A DNA stretch of 64,000 nucleotides from positions 98,537,887 through 98,601,886 of the forward strand of contig CM066989.1 in the NCBI GenBank assembly GCA_033977485.1, given 5' to 3'. Under the pieces are notes generated by a model. That model had not been told where the DNA came from and ran no database searches. It was given only the letters and a program-made list of their open reading frames with translations. The DNA is from Hydrangea macrophylla. Its lineage: Eukaryota; Streptophyta; Magnoliopsida; Cornales; Hydrangeaceae. Shown here in pieces: positions 1-9,817 of the stretch (its first letter is position 1; each line of letters starts with the position of its first letter). The position numbers and the translations under genes were made by a program.

Positions 1-2795
1 AGAGAGGAAGGAGCCCGTCGGACTAAAACACCCTCTCTCATCCTATCTTGCGATAGGCCGCTACTGAACATCCTTTTAATTGAATTATTAATTTAAGTGT
101 GCCCTCAACTAATACATATATATAAATATCACAAAAGCATGTCCAAAGGGTGTAAAATTGTAATTGACAAAATATCATTCAAAAGCCAAGTAGTTCAGGT
201 AGCAAGCGATATGATATGCAATAGAGAATAAGTGAACTTACCCGGGGTCCAGCAGCGATATTAAATGTGCAATGCATGCGGACAAAAGAAAATCCTAAAA
301 AGGAGTCTCTAATCACGTATACACATAAGACAAAACCTAATTCTAAGGTGTCGCGCATTAAGTCGAAAAATCAATAAAAATCAAAGAATGCAATAAATTA
401 GAGAGGGGTTGAGAAATCGTACCTCGATAGCGCTACAAAACAAAGGGTTAGTCCACATAATATACAAGATATAAAATTGGATCTTGAATAACAATCCTAG
501 ACTTCTAGCTTAGATCTATTAAGTATAGTTAAATCTAAAGTATACAAGTCCTAATTACAAGCATTAAACTATATGGATGAATATGTACATGAATAAGAAT
601 AAATCATGAAATGCTCAATGACTTGGATTATTTAAACCTTGAATTCAAGCTTAACTAATCATTATTAAAACATGTTTTGAACCTTAATTCATGAAAATAT
701 CATCTAAGCCATTATTCACAAGATTGATGAAAACCATTGCAGAATTCTAGAAATCGCTAGGAGCAGGTCATATCTTTGGAAAATGGAAAAACATGGTTCT
801 TGTGGTTTGATCTTGATGATTTCGGATATGATATGCCTCTATGAGTCTAGTTTACAACCCAAAAAGAAAATCAAAGTTTCAACGGTTAGATCTCCGGGAA
901 TTGGGAAGAAACCAGACATCACTCAGCATTTTACAACCCTCTGTCCAGCGTTCTTGCACGATTTTCTAAAAATAGCAAAAAGTTCCAAAATGCTTTGTTA
1001 TTTTTAGGGAGACTTCCTGACACATTAATCTACTTAGAAAAAATTATTTTGGGCCACAAATACTTTATTAGAACCCCGATTTACGTATTTCAAAATAATG
1101 TTACTGTTCTGAAATTCTGGACAGATTATTGTTGCCTCACAAAACTCATGATCAAACCATTTTAAACATGAAATCATCTTAAAACAAAAATTACAGCGGT
1201 AGATCATTGTGTTATTAACACTTTCCCGTTGGTTTCACTTGATTTCAACGGTTAGATTTTGAACTAAAAATCTTTGATCAAAAACAGTTTGTGAACTCAC
1301 TGTTTTCATTTATCAAGCTCAACTTTTACTTGGTGACTCCAACTATTAAACTATGAAGTTGGATTTAAACCAAGCCACTTCTCCTACCATTTGATGGTCA
1401 TTGGAGGCTAAAGACCTCTATTTTCATAGATTTCAAATGAAGTATGGATAGACTTCATGAAATCTACAAGGTAGGGAATCTAAACCATGGAGATGGGCCT
1501 AGACTTAAAACTACATTCTTCTACCATTTGATGGTCATTGGAGATGAATATATGGCTAACATTCATGAGTCTCAAAGGAATATAGAAAGGATTCCATGAA
1601 ACATCAAGTTAGAGGACCTAAGTCATGAGTATGGACTTAGATTCATCTATTTATTTGTGAAATGAAGTGGTGATCAAACCTTGACTCTCATGTGAAGCAT
1701 GAGCTTACATGGGATTCAAAGGATCATACTCAAGAGATTTCAAGGGAGATATTGAAGATCTCCAAGAATCTCAAGAGAAAGAAAATAAACAAAGCAATAA
1801 AAAAAAGAATTAGAAACAAAGGCTCTTAAGCTTATTTGACAAACAAAGAGAATAACAAAAGGGTTTTAGGATTAGAGTTTCAAAAGAGAGTAAGTAAATA
1901 GTCCATGGTTAGAGGATCACCTCCAAATTATCCTCAAAGTTCTCTCTTCTTTGAAGATCTTCCAAGCTCTTCTAGTTTTCTCAACTCTTTTTTTTTTTCT
2001 CTCAAAAATGTTGGTGGAGTAATGGCTATTTTTTTTTGTGTGTTATGTTGCATATGGTGGGTAGCTCTTCTTTTTTTTTTTTTTTTTTAAGGAAGATCCC
2101 TTTTCTTTTATAGGCAAAATTACCAAGTATTTTCAATGAGTTTTCGGAGCAAAAACAGGTGTAAATCCCTCATTTGGTGGTACAATGTGTACTTTCTGAA
2201 TTTAGACAGACTGTTGCCCAGGGCGGCAGTCAAGAAACTGTCGCGGCAGTCCGTGAAAGCCGCCACGGCAGTCCATGAATGCCGTGCCGGCACTACGTGA
2301 CTGTCGCGCGTCACTCATCAAATGCCGCGGCAATTAATTGATTGCCGCGTTTTTGTCAGTCTTACTTTATCAGTTTTTTGTTCTTATCTTCATACACATA
2401 CGTATTGCACTGCAAAATACGGATTTTAAAAGATAACGGCAGCCAGAAAATGTCGGCGGCATTTGGTGAATGCCGGGCCGGCATTCACTGACTGCAGTGC
2501 GGCATTCAGTGAGTGCCGCGGTAGTCTGCCGTTTGCCACTTTTGTTGAACTTTCTTTTTTTGACTCTTCCTTTTTCTCAAAGCAATTTATTCTTGAAGAT
2601 CTTTTCCGAAAATTGTGTTTTATATCTGAATTTCTCTAAATACCTGGTATTTTCTTCTTTCTGTGAAATTTTATCGCGTTTAGAGAACTTTTTGAAGAGC
2701 GTGGAACACTTCGAATCTTCCATTCCTTGTCATCATCGGATATGGAGGTGACGCTCTCCTTAATTCGACGTTTGGTCAAAATCGGGGTGTCTACA
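1..2795 (-). repeat. 3' LTR of element A (partial)
   Basis: This copy matches 9990-12787 with only scattered substitutions and small indels, mostly in homopolymer runs. On the minus strand it begins TGTAGACACCCCGA at 2795. The final 172 bp or so of the LTR, present in the other copy, lie left of base 1. It carries a TATA box (minus, 2112-2105) and a GC-palindrome cluster upstream of it (about 2210-2525). ORF-like stretches here are not supported as genes. Confidence 0.88.
2105..2112 (-). promoter_or_regulatory. TATA box of element A 3' LTR
   Basis: TATAAAAG on the minus strand, followed downstream by a purine-rich leader. The same octamer is kept at 12105-12098 in the 5' LTR, which is the copy that would drive the element. 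Confidence 0.55.
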
Positions 2796-2811
2796 GTTTG
2801 CCCCTCTTCGG
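2796..2811 (-). other. Polypurine tract of element A
   Basis: On the minus strand the sequence just before the 3' LTR is CCGAAGAGGGGCAAAC, immediately followed by the LTR start TGTAGACACC. Its position and purine content fit the plus-strand primer of an LTR element. Confidence 0.7.
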
Positions 2812-3249
2812 CAGAGCTTGTGGAGCAACGCGTGCCATAAGTGAATGTCGAAGCCTGTGTGAAGACAAGCCTTTGACCAGACCGTTGAATTTAGGTAAAA
2901 ACAAAATGCGTTGAAAAAAGAGAACATGCGCGCGGCAATGGTTCATGCTGGTCGTGCTCGATGATGAGCTGCCTACATATCCATTCAGGAATCAGACCAA
3001 GACGTAGTTCGGGCAGGAGCCAAACATACACAAACGCAAATAGTCATACGGATGAATGCACCTATCTTATCGTGATGCACGTGCTCAAGTAATCTCGTGC
3101 TCCATATAATGCCTTAACAACATATTGTTCTTTCTTAGAAAAAATGCACCCTATACCATTCTACTTATGATGTCATTCTATTCTGGGAAAGTCACAACCA
3201 TCATAGATGCGCTTACTATGCTTAATTCTCCAACATTCTTCAAAAGTCA

Positions 3250-4136
3250 TCTAATCGACTAGAATGCGCTTCGCGCCTTATACTCCGATGTCAAATTAGG
3301 AACCACGCTGAAATACTGAGATGCGCTTCGCGCCTTATACCCCGGTGTCTTTCAAAAATCATCTGATCGACTGAGATGCACTTTGTGCCTTATACTCCGG
3401 TGTCAAATCAGGAACCACGCTGAAAGACTGAGATGCGCTTCGCGCCTTATACCCCGGTGTCTTCCAAAAATCATCTGATCGACTGAGATGCACTTCGCGC
3501 CTTATACTCCGGTGTCAAATCAGGAACCACACTGAAAGACTGAGATGCGCTTCGCGCCTTATACCCCGGTGTCTTCCAAAAATCATCTGATAGACTGAGA
3601 TACGCTTCGCGCCTTAAACTCTAGTGTCAAATCAGGAACCACGCTGGAAGACTGAGATGCGCTTCGCGCCTTATACCCCGGTGTCTTCCAAAAATCATCT
3701 GATCGACTGAGATGCGCTTCGCGCCTTATACTCCGGTGTCAAATCAGGAACCACGCTGAAAGACTGAGATGCTCTTCGCGCCTTATACCCCGGTGTCTTC
3801 CAAAAATCATCTGATCGACTGAGATGCGCTTCGCGCCTTATACTCCGATGTCAAATCAGGAACCACGCTGAAAGACTGAGATGCGCTTCGCGCCTTATAC
3901 CTCGGTGTCTTCCAAAAATCATCTGATCGACTGAGATGCGCTTCACGCCTTATACTCCGGTGTCAAATCAGGAACCATGCTGAAAGACTAAGATGCGCTT
4001 CGCGCCTTATACCCCGATGTCTTCCAAAAATCATCTGATCGACTGAGATGCGCTTCGCGCCTTATACTCCGGTGTCAAATCAGGAACCACACTGAAAGAC
4101 TGAGATGCGCTTCGTGCCTTATACCCCGGTGTCTTT
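3250..4136. repeat. 112-bp two-part tandem repeat in element A 3' region
   Basis: About eight copies of a 112-bp unit. Each unit is two half-units of about 55 and 57 bp that share the core GAGATGCGCTTCGCGCCTTA and then diverge: one ends in an AAAATCATCTGATC block, the other in a TCAGGAACCACGCTG block. Spacing is exact: equivalent bases fall at 3421, 3533 and 3645. Copies differ by point changes only. There is no coding content. Confidence 0.9.
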
Positions 4137-4705
4137 TGAGGATCACTAACACGAATGATACTGCTACTGAGAATTAATGCAGGGTTGCTATTGAGGACTA
4201 ATACCCATAATACTGCCATTGAGGACTAACGCAAGGTTGCCATTGAGGACTAACACTGATAATGCTGCCATTGAGGACTAACTCAAAGTTGCCATTGAGG
4301 ACTAATACCCATAATACTGCCATTGAGGACTAACACTGATAATGCTGCCATTGAGGACTAACGCAAGGTTGCCATTGAGGACTAACACCCATAATACTGC
4401 CATTGAGGACTAACACAAGGTTGCCATTGAGGACTAACACCCATGGTGCTGCCATTGAGGACTAATGCAAGGTTGCCATTGAGGACTAACACCCATAATG
4501 CTGCCATTGAGGACTAACGCAAGGTTGCCATTGAGGACTAACACCCATGGTGCTGCCATTGAGGACTAATGCAAGGTTGCCATTGAGGACTAACACCCAT
4601 AATGCTGCCATTGAGGACTAACGCAAGGTTGCCATTGAGGACTAACACTGATAATGCTGCCATTGAGGACTAACGCTTAGAGAAGCTGCCATTGAGGACT
4701 AAAGC
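4137..4705. repeat. Short tandem repeat array, core GCCATTGAGGACTAA
   Basis: More than twenty copies of a 24-28 bp unit built on GCCATTGAGGACTAAC. Two versions alternate, one followed by GCAAGGTT and one by ACCCATAATGCT, giving a higher-order period of about 51-52 bp. The array directly continues the 112-bp array, so two unrelated families lie side by side. Confidence 0.9.
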
Positions 4706-4729
4706 TTAGAAAAGAACTAAACAACATGG

Positions 4730-5165
4730 TAAGATATTGGTCAATAGCCACTCAGAGGCTTACAAGCAAGAATGATGGTCAAGAGCCTTTCAAGGACTTA
4801 TGTTGCGAAAGCGACAATCAACAGCCCTTTTGGGGACTTATGTTGCAATAGTAGAGATCAAACGGCCTCGCAAGGACTTATGTTGTAATGAAACAAGAGT
4901 CATTCGGACTCAAATCAATTCAGTTCAGTTCAATTTCTTAAATCGAGAGTCAATCAGACTCAAATCAATTCAACTTTTTCAAAATCAGGAGTTAATCAGA
5001 CTCCATTTGTTTCACTTTTCATATCAGGAGTCAGTCAGACTCAAATAATTTGATTTCACCAAATTCGAAGTCATTTTGACTCAAATCAAGTTCGAATTCC
5101 ACTCATTAGGAGTCAATCAGACTCAATTCGATTTCATTTTCTAAAATCAGGATTCAAAGAATTTG
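4730..5165. repeat. Degenerate short repeats (CAAGGACTTATGTTGC and GAGTCAATCAGACTCAA families)
   Basis: From about 4735 to 4885 the phrase AAGGACTTATGTTG recurs three times. From about 4890 to 5145 the phrase AGGAGTCAATCAGACTCAA recurs six or more times at roughly 35-45 bp. These are two more decayed tandem families in the same 3' region of element A. No coding signal is visible. Confidence 0.7.
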
Positions 5166-7422
5166 AACGGAGTTGATATAAAGAATGATTTTTTGTATTC
5201 GCGGACCTTTGGAAGAAACACATCAATTCTGTCAAAAGAGGGAAGTCACCTTTGCCCCTAGTCGTGGACTCTTCTTATATTGCCACTTTATGCTGTGATA
5301 GTGTTCGAAACCTCTGCTCGTACTAATCTTGGGATGCTCATGAAGACTTTTCAAATCTTTATTCATCATCTTAAACCCACACATTTGAGACCATTTATTG
5401 ACTCATCAAAGGAGGACAGACTTGACAAAGCTAGTTGCTCAAAATGACTGACTCAAACTCTTCATTCATTATGAATCAATGTGCTTTCATTGTGAGTAAC
5501 TGTATCATCTCACCTTTAATTTATTCATCATTTTACAAATGGTAGTGCTTTGTTGATAAATCTAAACTTTGAAAACTTTCCCTTTTGATATAGCGAATTC
5601 TTTGCCCATCTAGAATGTGCTTCAAATTAGTGCTTTAGCTTATAAAATGAAAGGCACTCTATTTCAATCCTTTCACAACGAACTTGATTACTTGAGAACT
5701 TGCTTCTGACATAGAGGGATTTTGGCAAACGAAGTTTGCCCCTAGTTTGAATAAGACTCGGAGGCATTGCTTTTGGGATTAAATGAGGTGTTCAGCAAAC
5801 GAAGTTTTCCATTGGTTTGGCGATATGTATGTGGCTCCAAGAAAACGTGAGTTTGCCCCTAATCTGAAGGAAGGAAACCAAAGGCGCAAAAGGGTGATGC
5901 TTATAGTTTAGGGATGTTTATGGACCGAGAACCTTGGGAGGTTCGTCTACTTATCCCCGAGCGGGAATCAGGTCCAAAGTAGTTCGGCCAAGGCTTGAAA
6001 GAAAGATAGCATGAGATGATAGGGTGATGATCGAACCGAGCAAGTTGCCTATGTATCCCCAAGTGGGAATCAGGTCAAAATGTAGTTCATCAATTCTGGA
6101 GGTCTTGAAAGAATAAGGCTTCAAGAATTGGTGGGCTTTTCGAGCCATGTTGCCATTTGGGTCTAGGGAGTGCATGTCACTTATGGTAGCCCTTGTGTAG
6201 CATGATGAACTACTTTTTCCATTATTCTCTTTTCTCTTTTCTTTTCTTCTTTTTTTATTTTTTTTATTTGACGGTTGATTCTTTAACCTTTTCACTAGCC
6301 AGTTAATCTTTACAACTCTCATCATGTTTTATTCATATTCTATCATATTCACAAAGCAGTATCAGCCCTCCAAATCACTCTTTATTTTTCTCAAGATATC
6401 TTTGCATTGTTTTAGGCCCACTTAGCGTTTGAGCTTGAAGCTGATAAGTCTCTCTTTTCGTTTTCAATTTCTTTTCTTTGTTTAGAACAACACAAAGCCT
6501 TGAGATAGTTCATATGCCAATGATCTACTTTGAAGTGCTCAAGAATTCCCAATCTTATCTATTCTCTGCCTTTTCTTTTCTCTTTCCTTTTCTTTCTCTT
6601 CCTTACTATCTTTTATTCTTTCCATGATTTTGGCTGGCTAGGATTAGGATTTTTGAGATCAACACGCATCTTATTTATGCTCTAACTTTTGCCTAGGCGC
6701 CCTTTCGGGTTTTCATCCTAGCGATCTCTTTCTTCTCTTTCTTTTTTTTTTTTTTTTTTTTTTTGTGCTCTAATCTTTTGCCTAGGCGCCCTTTCAGGTT
6801 TTCATCCTAGGGAGCTCTTTCTTCTTTTCTTTTTCTTTTTCTTTTTTCATTTTCCTTTTTTTTTCGAAGAAGAAGTTCATTTAAAATGTCTGGCTACCAT
6901 CAAAGACCAAGTTTATGACTTTGGGCTCATCTTTTAGGCTTGGTATTTGAGAAAAGGGGATGGTGAGCAAGCTTCAAGTTTCAAGTTCGTCTTTTCAAGA
7001 TTGAGCAAGAGCATCTTTAAATTCTTAAAGTAAAGCTAATCAATTCTCTACTCCTTCATGGTTTTGGCACAAAATTTGCTTTGATCACTTGGGGATCCTT
7101 TTCAATGCAAAGATTTATTAACAAAGTATTTTCCATAATCGTTTGAAAAAGTGATTTTTTTCTTCTCCTTTTTTTTTTTTGGGTCTTAATGATCCATACA
7201 TTCACGACTTAGCACACTAAACCAAGAAAAAAATGAGATTTTATTCAACTAGTAAGGAATGAGGATTACATCACTCGACTCGATAAACTCGACAAAGACT
7301 TGCAAACAGACTTGATAACAGACTGACCAGAAGACTTGACTGGACTTGACATTTGACTCCAACCTAACATAACTCAACTACCAGACTTGACTTGGTCTCA
7401 ATTGGAGTGTCACAGATAATTT
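5166..7422 (-). other. Non-coding internal region of element A
   Basis: No supportable gene. In the element orientation this is an A/G-rich stretch with long homopolymer tracts (for example around 6230-6270, 6730-6765 and 6820-6865) and a repeated phrase CTAGGATGAAAACC near 6710 and 6795. It lies between gag and the satellite-like arrays, where a complete Ogre element would carry protease and pol. Confidence 0.6.
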
Positions 7423-8403
7423 TCAATTTATTTGGTCCCCAAGAGCATCCACATTTGATTCAGCAGTAGCATTTCCAAACACTATTACCTCACTGGCATC
7501 TTCCTCTGGTTCAACATTCCCCTTCTGTATCTTTGTAGGAACATCATCTGCCCTTATGGCCCATTTTTCAGTCGAATGTCCCTTCTCTGACTCATACCGA
7601 GTATTGTCAATGCCTTTTTCGATTCTGTTGATTGGGTCGGGGCCAGTTGGTTGTTGTGCACTCATGGAGGCAACGAATCCTTTGAGAGTATTCAGCGATG
7701 GCTGTGATTGAAAAGATTGTATGCCATGCCAGACGCCACTCGGTGGGTTCAGCAAAGGAGTGATGATTTTATGCTCAATGAGATCTTGGATATCATGGCG
7801 GAGTTTCATGCAATAGTTAGTTGTATGGCCAGGGGTTTGGTGGTAGGCACAGTACAAAGACAGGTCACATTTGCGGGGTAAGGGATTTGGTAGTGGCTTT
7901 GGGTCCAGGGTGTTGAGGTGACCATTCTTGACAAGGTGACCAAGGACCATGGATAATGGCATGCCAAGGTTGGTGAAGATTCTTGGCTTGAGGGCTTGGT
8001 TTGATTTTGAATTCGACTTTGAGCTTGAGTTGGTTTTTGGGTTGAGATGTGGACTTGGAATGGCTCTTTGGTTAGTTGGGATTGGGCCTGGATGTGGGCT
8101 TTGGTGAATGGTTGAGCTTGGGTATGGACTTTGGTGATAGGTTGGGTTTGAACATGGGCTTCGGTGCACAGGTGGGTTCAGACATGCCTGTTGGTGCTTC
8201 TTTAAGCAATCCATTATTCTCTGATCCATCTTCTCCTCATCAGGGTCCATTTGATCTTTCAATAATTGAATGAACTCAAGCATGACCCCCTCTAATTGCC
8301 TCACCCTAGAATCTTGTTGCTCAACAATGACTTGCAGTTTGCTCACTTTCTTCTCCAAAGCTCTGTGGGCCATTGGTGGGTCTGTCTCAACATGATGGTC
8401 CAT
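7423..8403 (-). CDS. Gag-like protein of element A (C-terminal type, partial)
   Basis: A 326-residue ORF. Residues 14-60 form a charged heptad-like coiled coil (ALEKKVSKLQVIVEQQ and onward). Residues 70-145 are rich in Pro, Ser, His and Asn. Then comes the Tat/Ogre gag signature: GHLVKNGHLNTLDPKPLPNP followed near residue 184 by a C-x2-H-x4-H-x4-C zinc-finger-like motif (CAYHQTPGHTTNYC) and an IQDLIEHKII helix. The Retrotrans_gag core domain expected upstream in a full-length gag is missing, and no protease follows. The role would be RNA packaging in virus-like particles. The start is the first Met of an open frame lying 1.4 kb from the PBS. The ORF is intact, so expression is possible but unproven. 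Confidence 0.75.
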   Translation of the reverse strand: MDHHVETDPPMAHRALEKKVSKLQVIVEQQDSRVRQLEGVMLEFIQLLKDQMDPDEEKMDQRIMDCLKKHQQACLNPPVHRSPCSNPTYHQSPYPSSTIHQSPHPGPIPTNQRAIPSPHLNPKTNSSSKSNSKSNQALKPRIFTNLGMPLSMVLGHLVKNGHLNTLDPKPLPNPLPRKCDLSLYCAYHQTPGHTTNYCMKLRHDIQDLIEHKIITPLLNPPSGVWHGIQSFQSQPSLNTLKGFVASMSAQQPTGPDPINRIEKGIDNTRYESEKGHSTEKWAIRADDVPTKIQKGNVEPEEDASEVIVFGNATAESNVDALGDQIN

Positions 8404-9764
8404 GATCTCCTCTAATTAAGAGAGATAACCCAAGAAGATTAGAAGTGTCCTTACTAGGGGCTCTGGTTGTTCCACTCTTTCTAAAAAAACATATAGGAAA
8501 AAGGTCCGCATGCAGAATTGAATAGTAAGGGATTTTTGAGGGACTTTGATCTTAATTGGGACGAAGATGTTGTGAGTTTGTACACTACACATATGTAATG
8601 ACATCGATTGGTGAGAGCGCAAAATGTACATGCTCTTATGATTTGATGCATGCACTACACATATGGCACACGAATGAAATGCAAGTGTGTGTGTGCCTAC
8701 TCTATATGCCAAAGCAAAGAAAATTCTAATCCTAACAGGTAAACACATAAGCACATAAAATCCTCACCCATGTCAAGTGCAATAATTTCTCCTTTCATTG
8801 TGATCCCCACTACCCTTTCAAAGGTCGGGTATTTAAAATTTTCAAAATTCATTTAAAAAGCATTTCTTTATAACAATTCTCAAGAATTTTGAATATTTTA
8901 TTTAAAAAAAAAATGAGGATGTGAAAACATTTCCCAATGAAGATGATTGGATTGAAATTTTGCTTTAAAATTCATTTTGAAGAGCAATTTTTTTTCAAAA
9001 ATAATTCCTAAGCTTTTGGATTTTTCCTTAGAAAATGATCATGTGAAAATGTACCTTAACAAAGGTAATTAATTTGGAGTTTTAATCAAAAAAGTGAACT
9101 CCAAAGATTTTTCGAAAGGGTGATCGAAAACCTTGGGGAAAAGATAGTAAAATCTGTTTTCTTTCAAAAATGGACTTAAAACTCTTTGGGCAGGAGGATC
9201 ACATGATCGGATTATCACCGTACTTTCCATGAATTCGGATGCATACAAGGTCAATGATGCTTAGCTAACATGATATAAGAAGTATAATCTTATAATCAAG
9301 GTTCGGCATGTTCTCCAAATGTCGTGGAACATGAGGAGAAATTGCTAAAAGGTGATTAAAAGATTATACATCTTTCATCAAGCAAGTATCGTCATCATCT
9401 CAAGTAATCCCTTCCGGGCATACAAAACTTCCTAGCATATAATCCTAATCAAGAGTTGATTTCCTAAGATTGAAAGGTTCTATAGAAACTACCGTGCAAA
9501 AGCTGGGTTTTGGTCAAATAAGGGACCCTTGACACACATCCGATAGGATGCTTCATATACCAAATCATGGTACGAGATCAAGGGTGATCACACAGTCCCA
9601 TGATAACTTGACCGACCGGGTTGCCCCGAGCCTCCAAGGGCATAGTTCTGTGCAATCGACTGGCTGGACATGCAAGTGAAATACAACAGGCATACAAAGA
9701 TTGATTAATTCAATTAAAAGGATGTTTTCAAGTCTAATCCTCAAGTAAACCCAAAATCAGAATT
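8404..9764 (-). other. Leader region of element A between PBS and gag
   Basis: About 1.36 kb between the primer site and gag on the minus strand. No ORF with family resemblance is seen. The one long ORF (8416-8754) lacks any recognisable motif. Confidence 0.5.
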
Positions 9765-9814
9765 CTGGTCTGCGAAACCAGATATTCTGGGTTCGATCCC
9801 CAGCAGAGTCGCCA
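9765..9814 (-). other. Extended primer binding site: copy of the 3' half of tRNA-Arg
   Basis: The minus strand after the 5' LTR and a 3-nt spacer reads TGGCGACTCTGCTGGGGATC, complementary to a tRNA-Arg 3' end including CCA. On the plus strand the tRNA likeness runs for 50 nt: anticodon stem CTGGT/ACCAG with a 7-nt loop CTGCGAA, variable loop, T arm CTGGG-TTCGATC-CCCAG, the 3' acceptor strand and CCA. An ordinary PBS is about 18 nt. There is no D arm or 5' acceptor strand, so this is not a tRNA gene. Confidence 0.85.
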
Positions 9815-9817
9815 GAT

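Noticed and set aside
783..1007. 74-residue ORF in the element A LTR
   Set aside because: It is within an LTR, and the nearly identical second LTR copy carries an indel that breaks it.
4137..4705. Regular short repeats with alternating short intervals, superficially CRISPR-like
   Set aside because: The intervals are themselves repeated rather than unique spacers, the setting is a plant retrotransposon, and there are no cas genes.
5951..6325. 124-residue minus-strand ORF in element A
   Set aside because: Lys-rich low complexity from a T-rich tract; no motif, and it lies in the non-coding 3' region.
8416..8754. 112-residue ORF upstream of element A gag as an Ogre ORF1
   Set aside because: Ogre elements can have an extra ORF before gag, but this one shows no resemblance I recognise, and its Cys/His spacing fits no domain.
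9765..9814. A tRNA-Arg gene
   Set aside because: Only the anticodon arm, T arm, 3' acceptor strand and CCA are present. The D arm and 5' half are missing, and it lies at the PBS position of element A.
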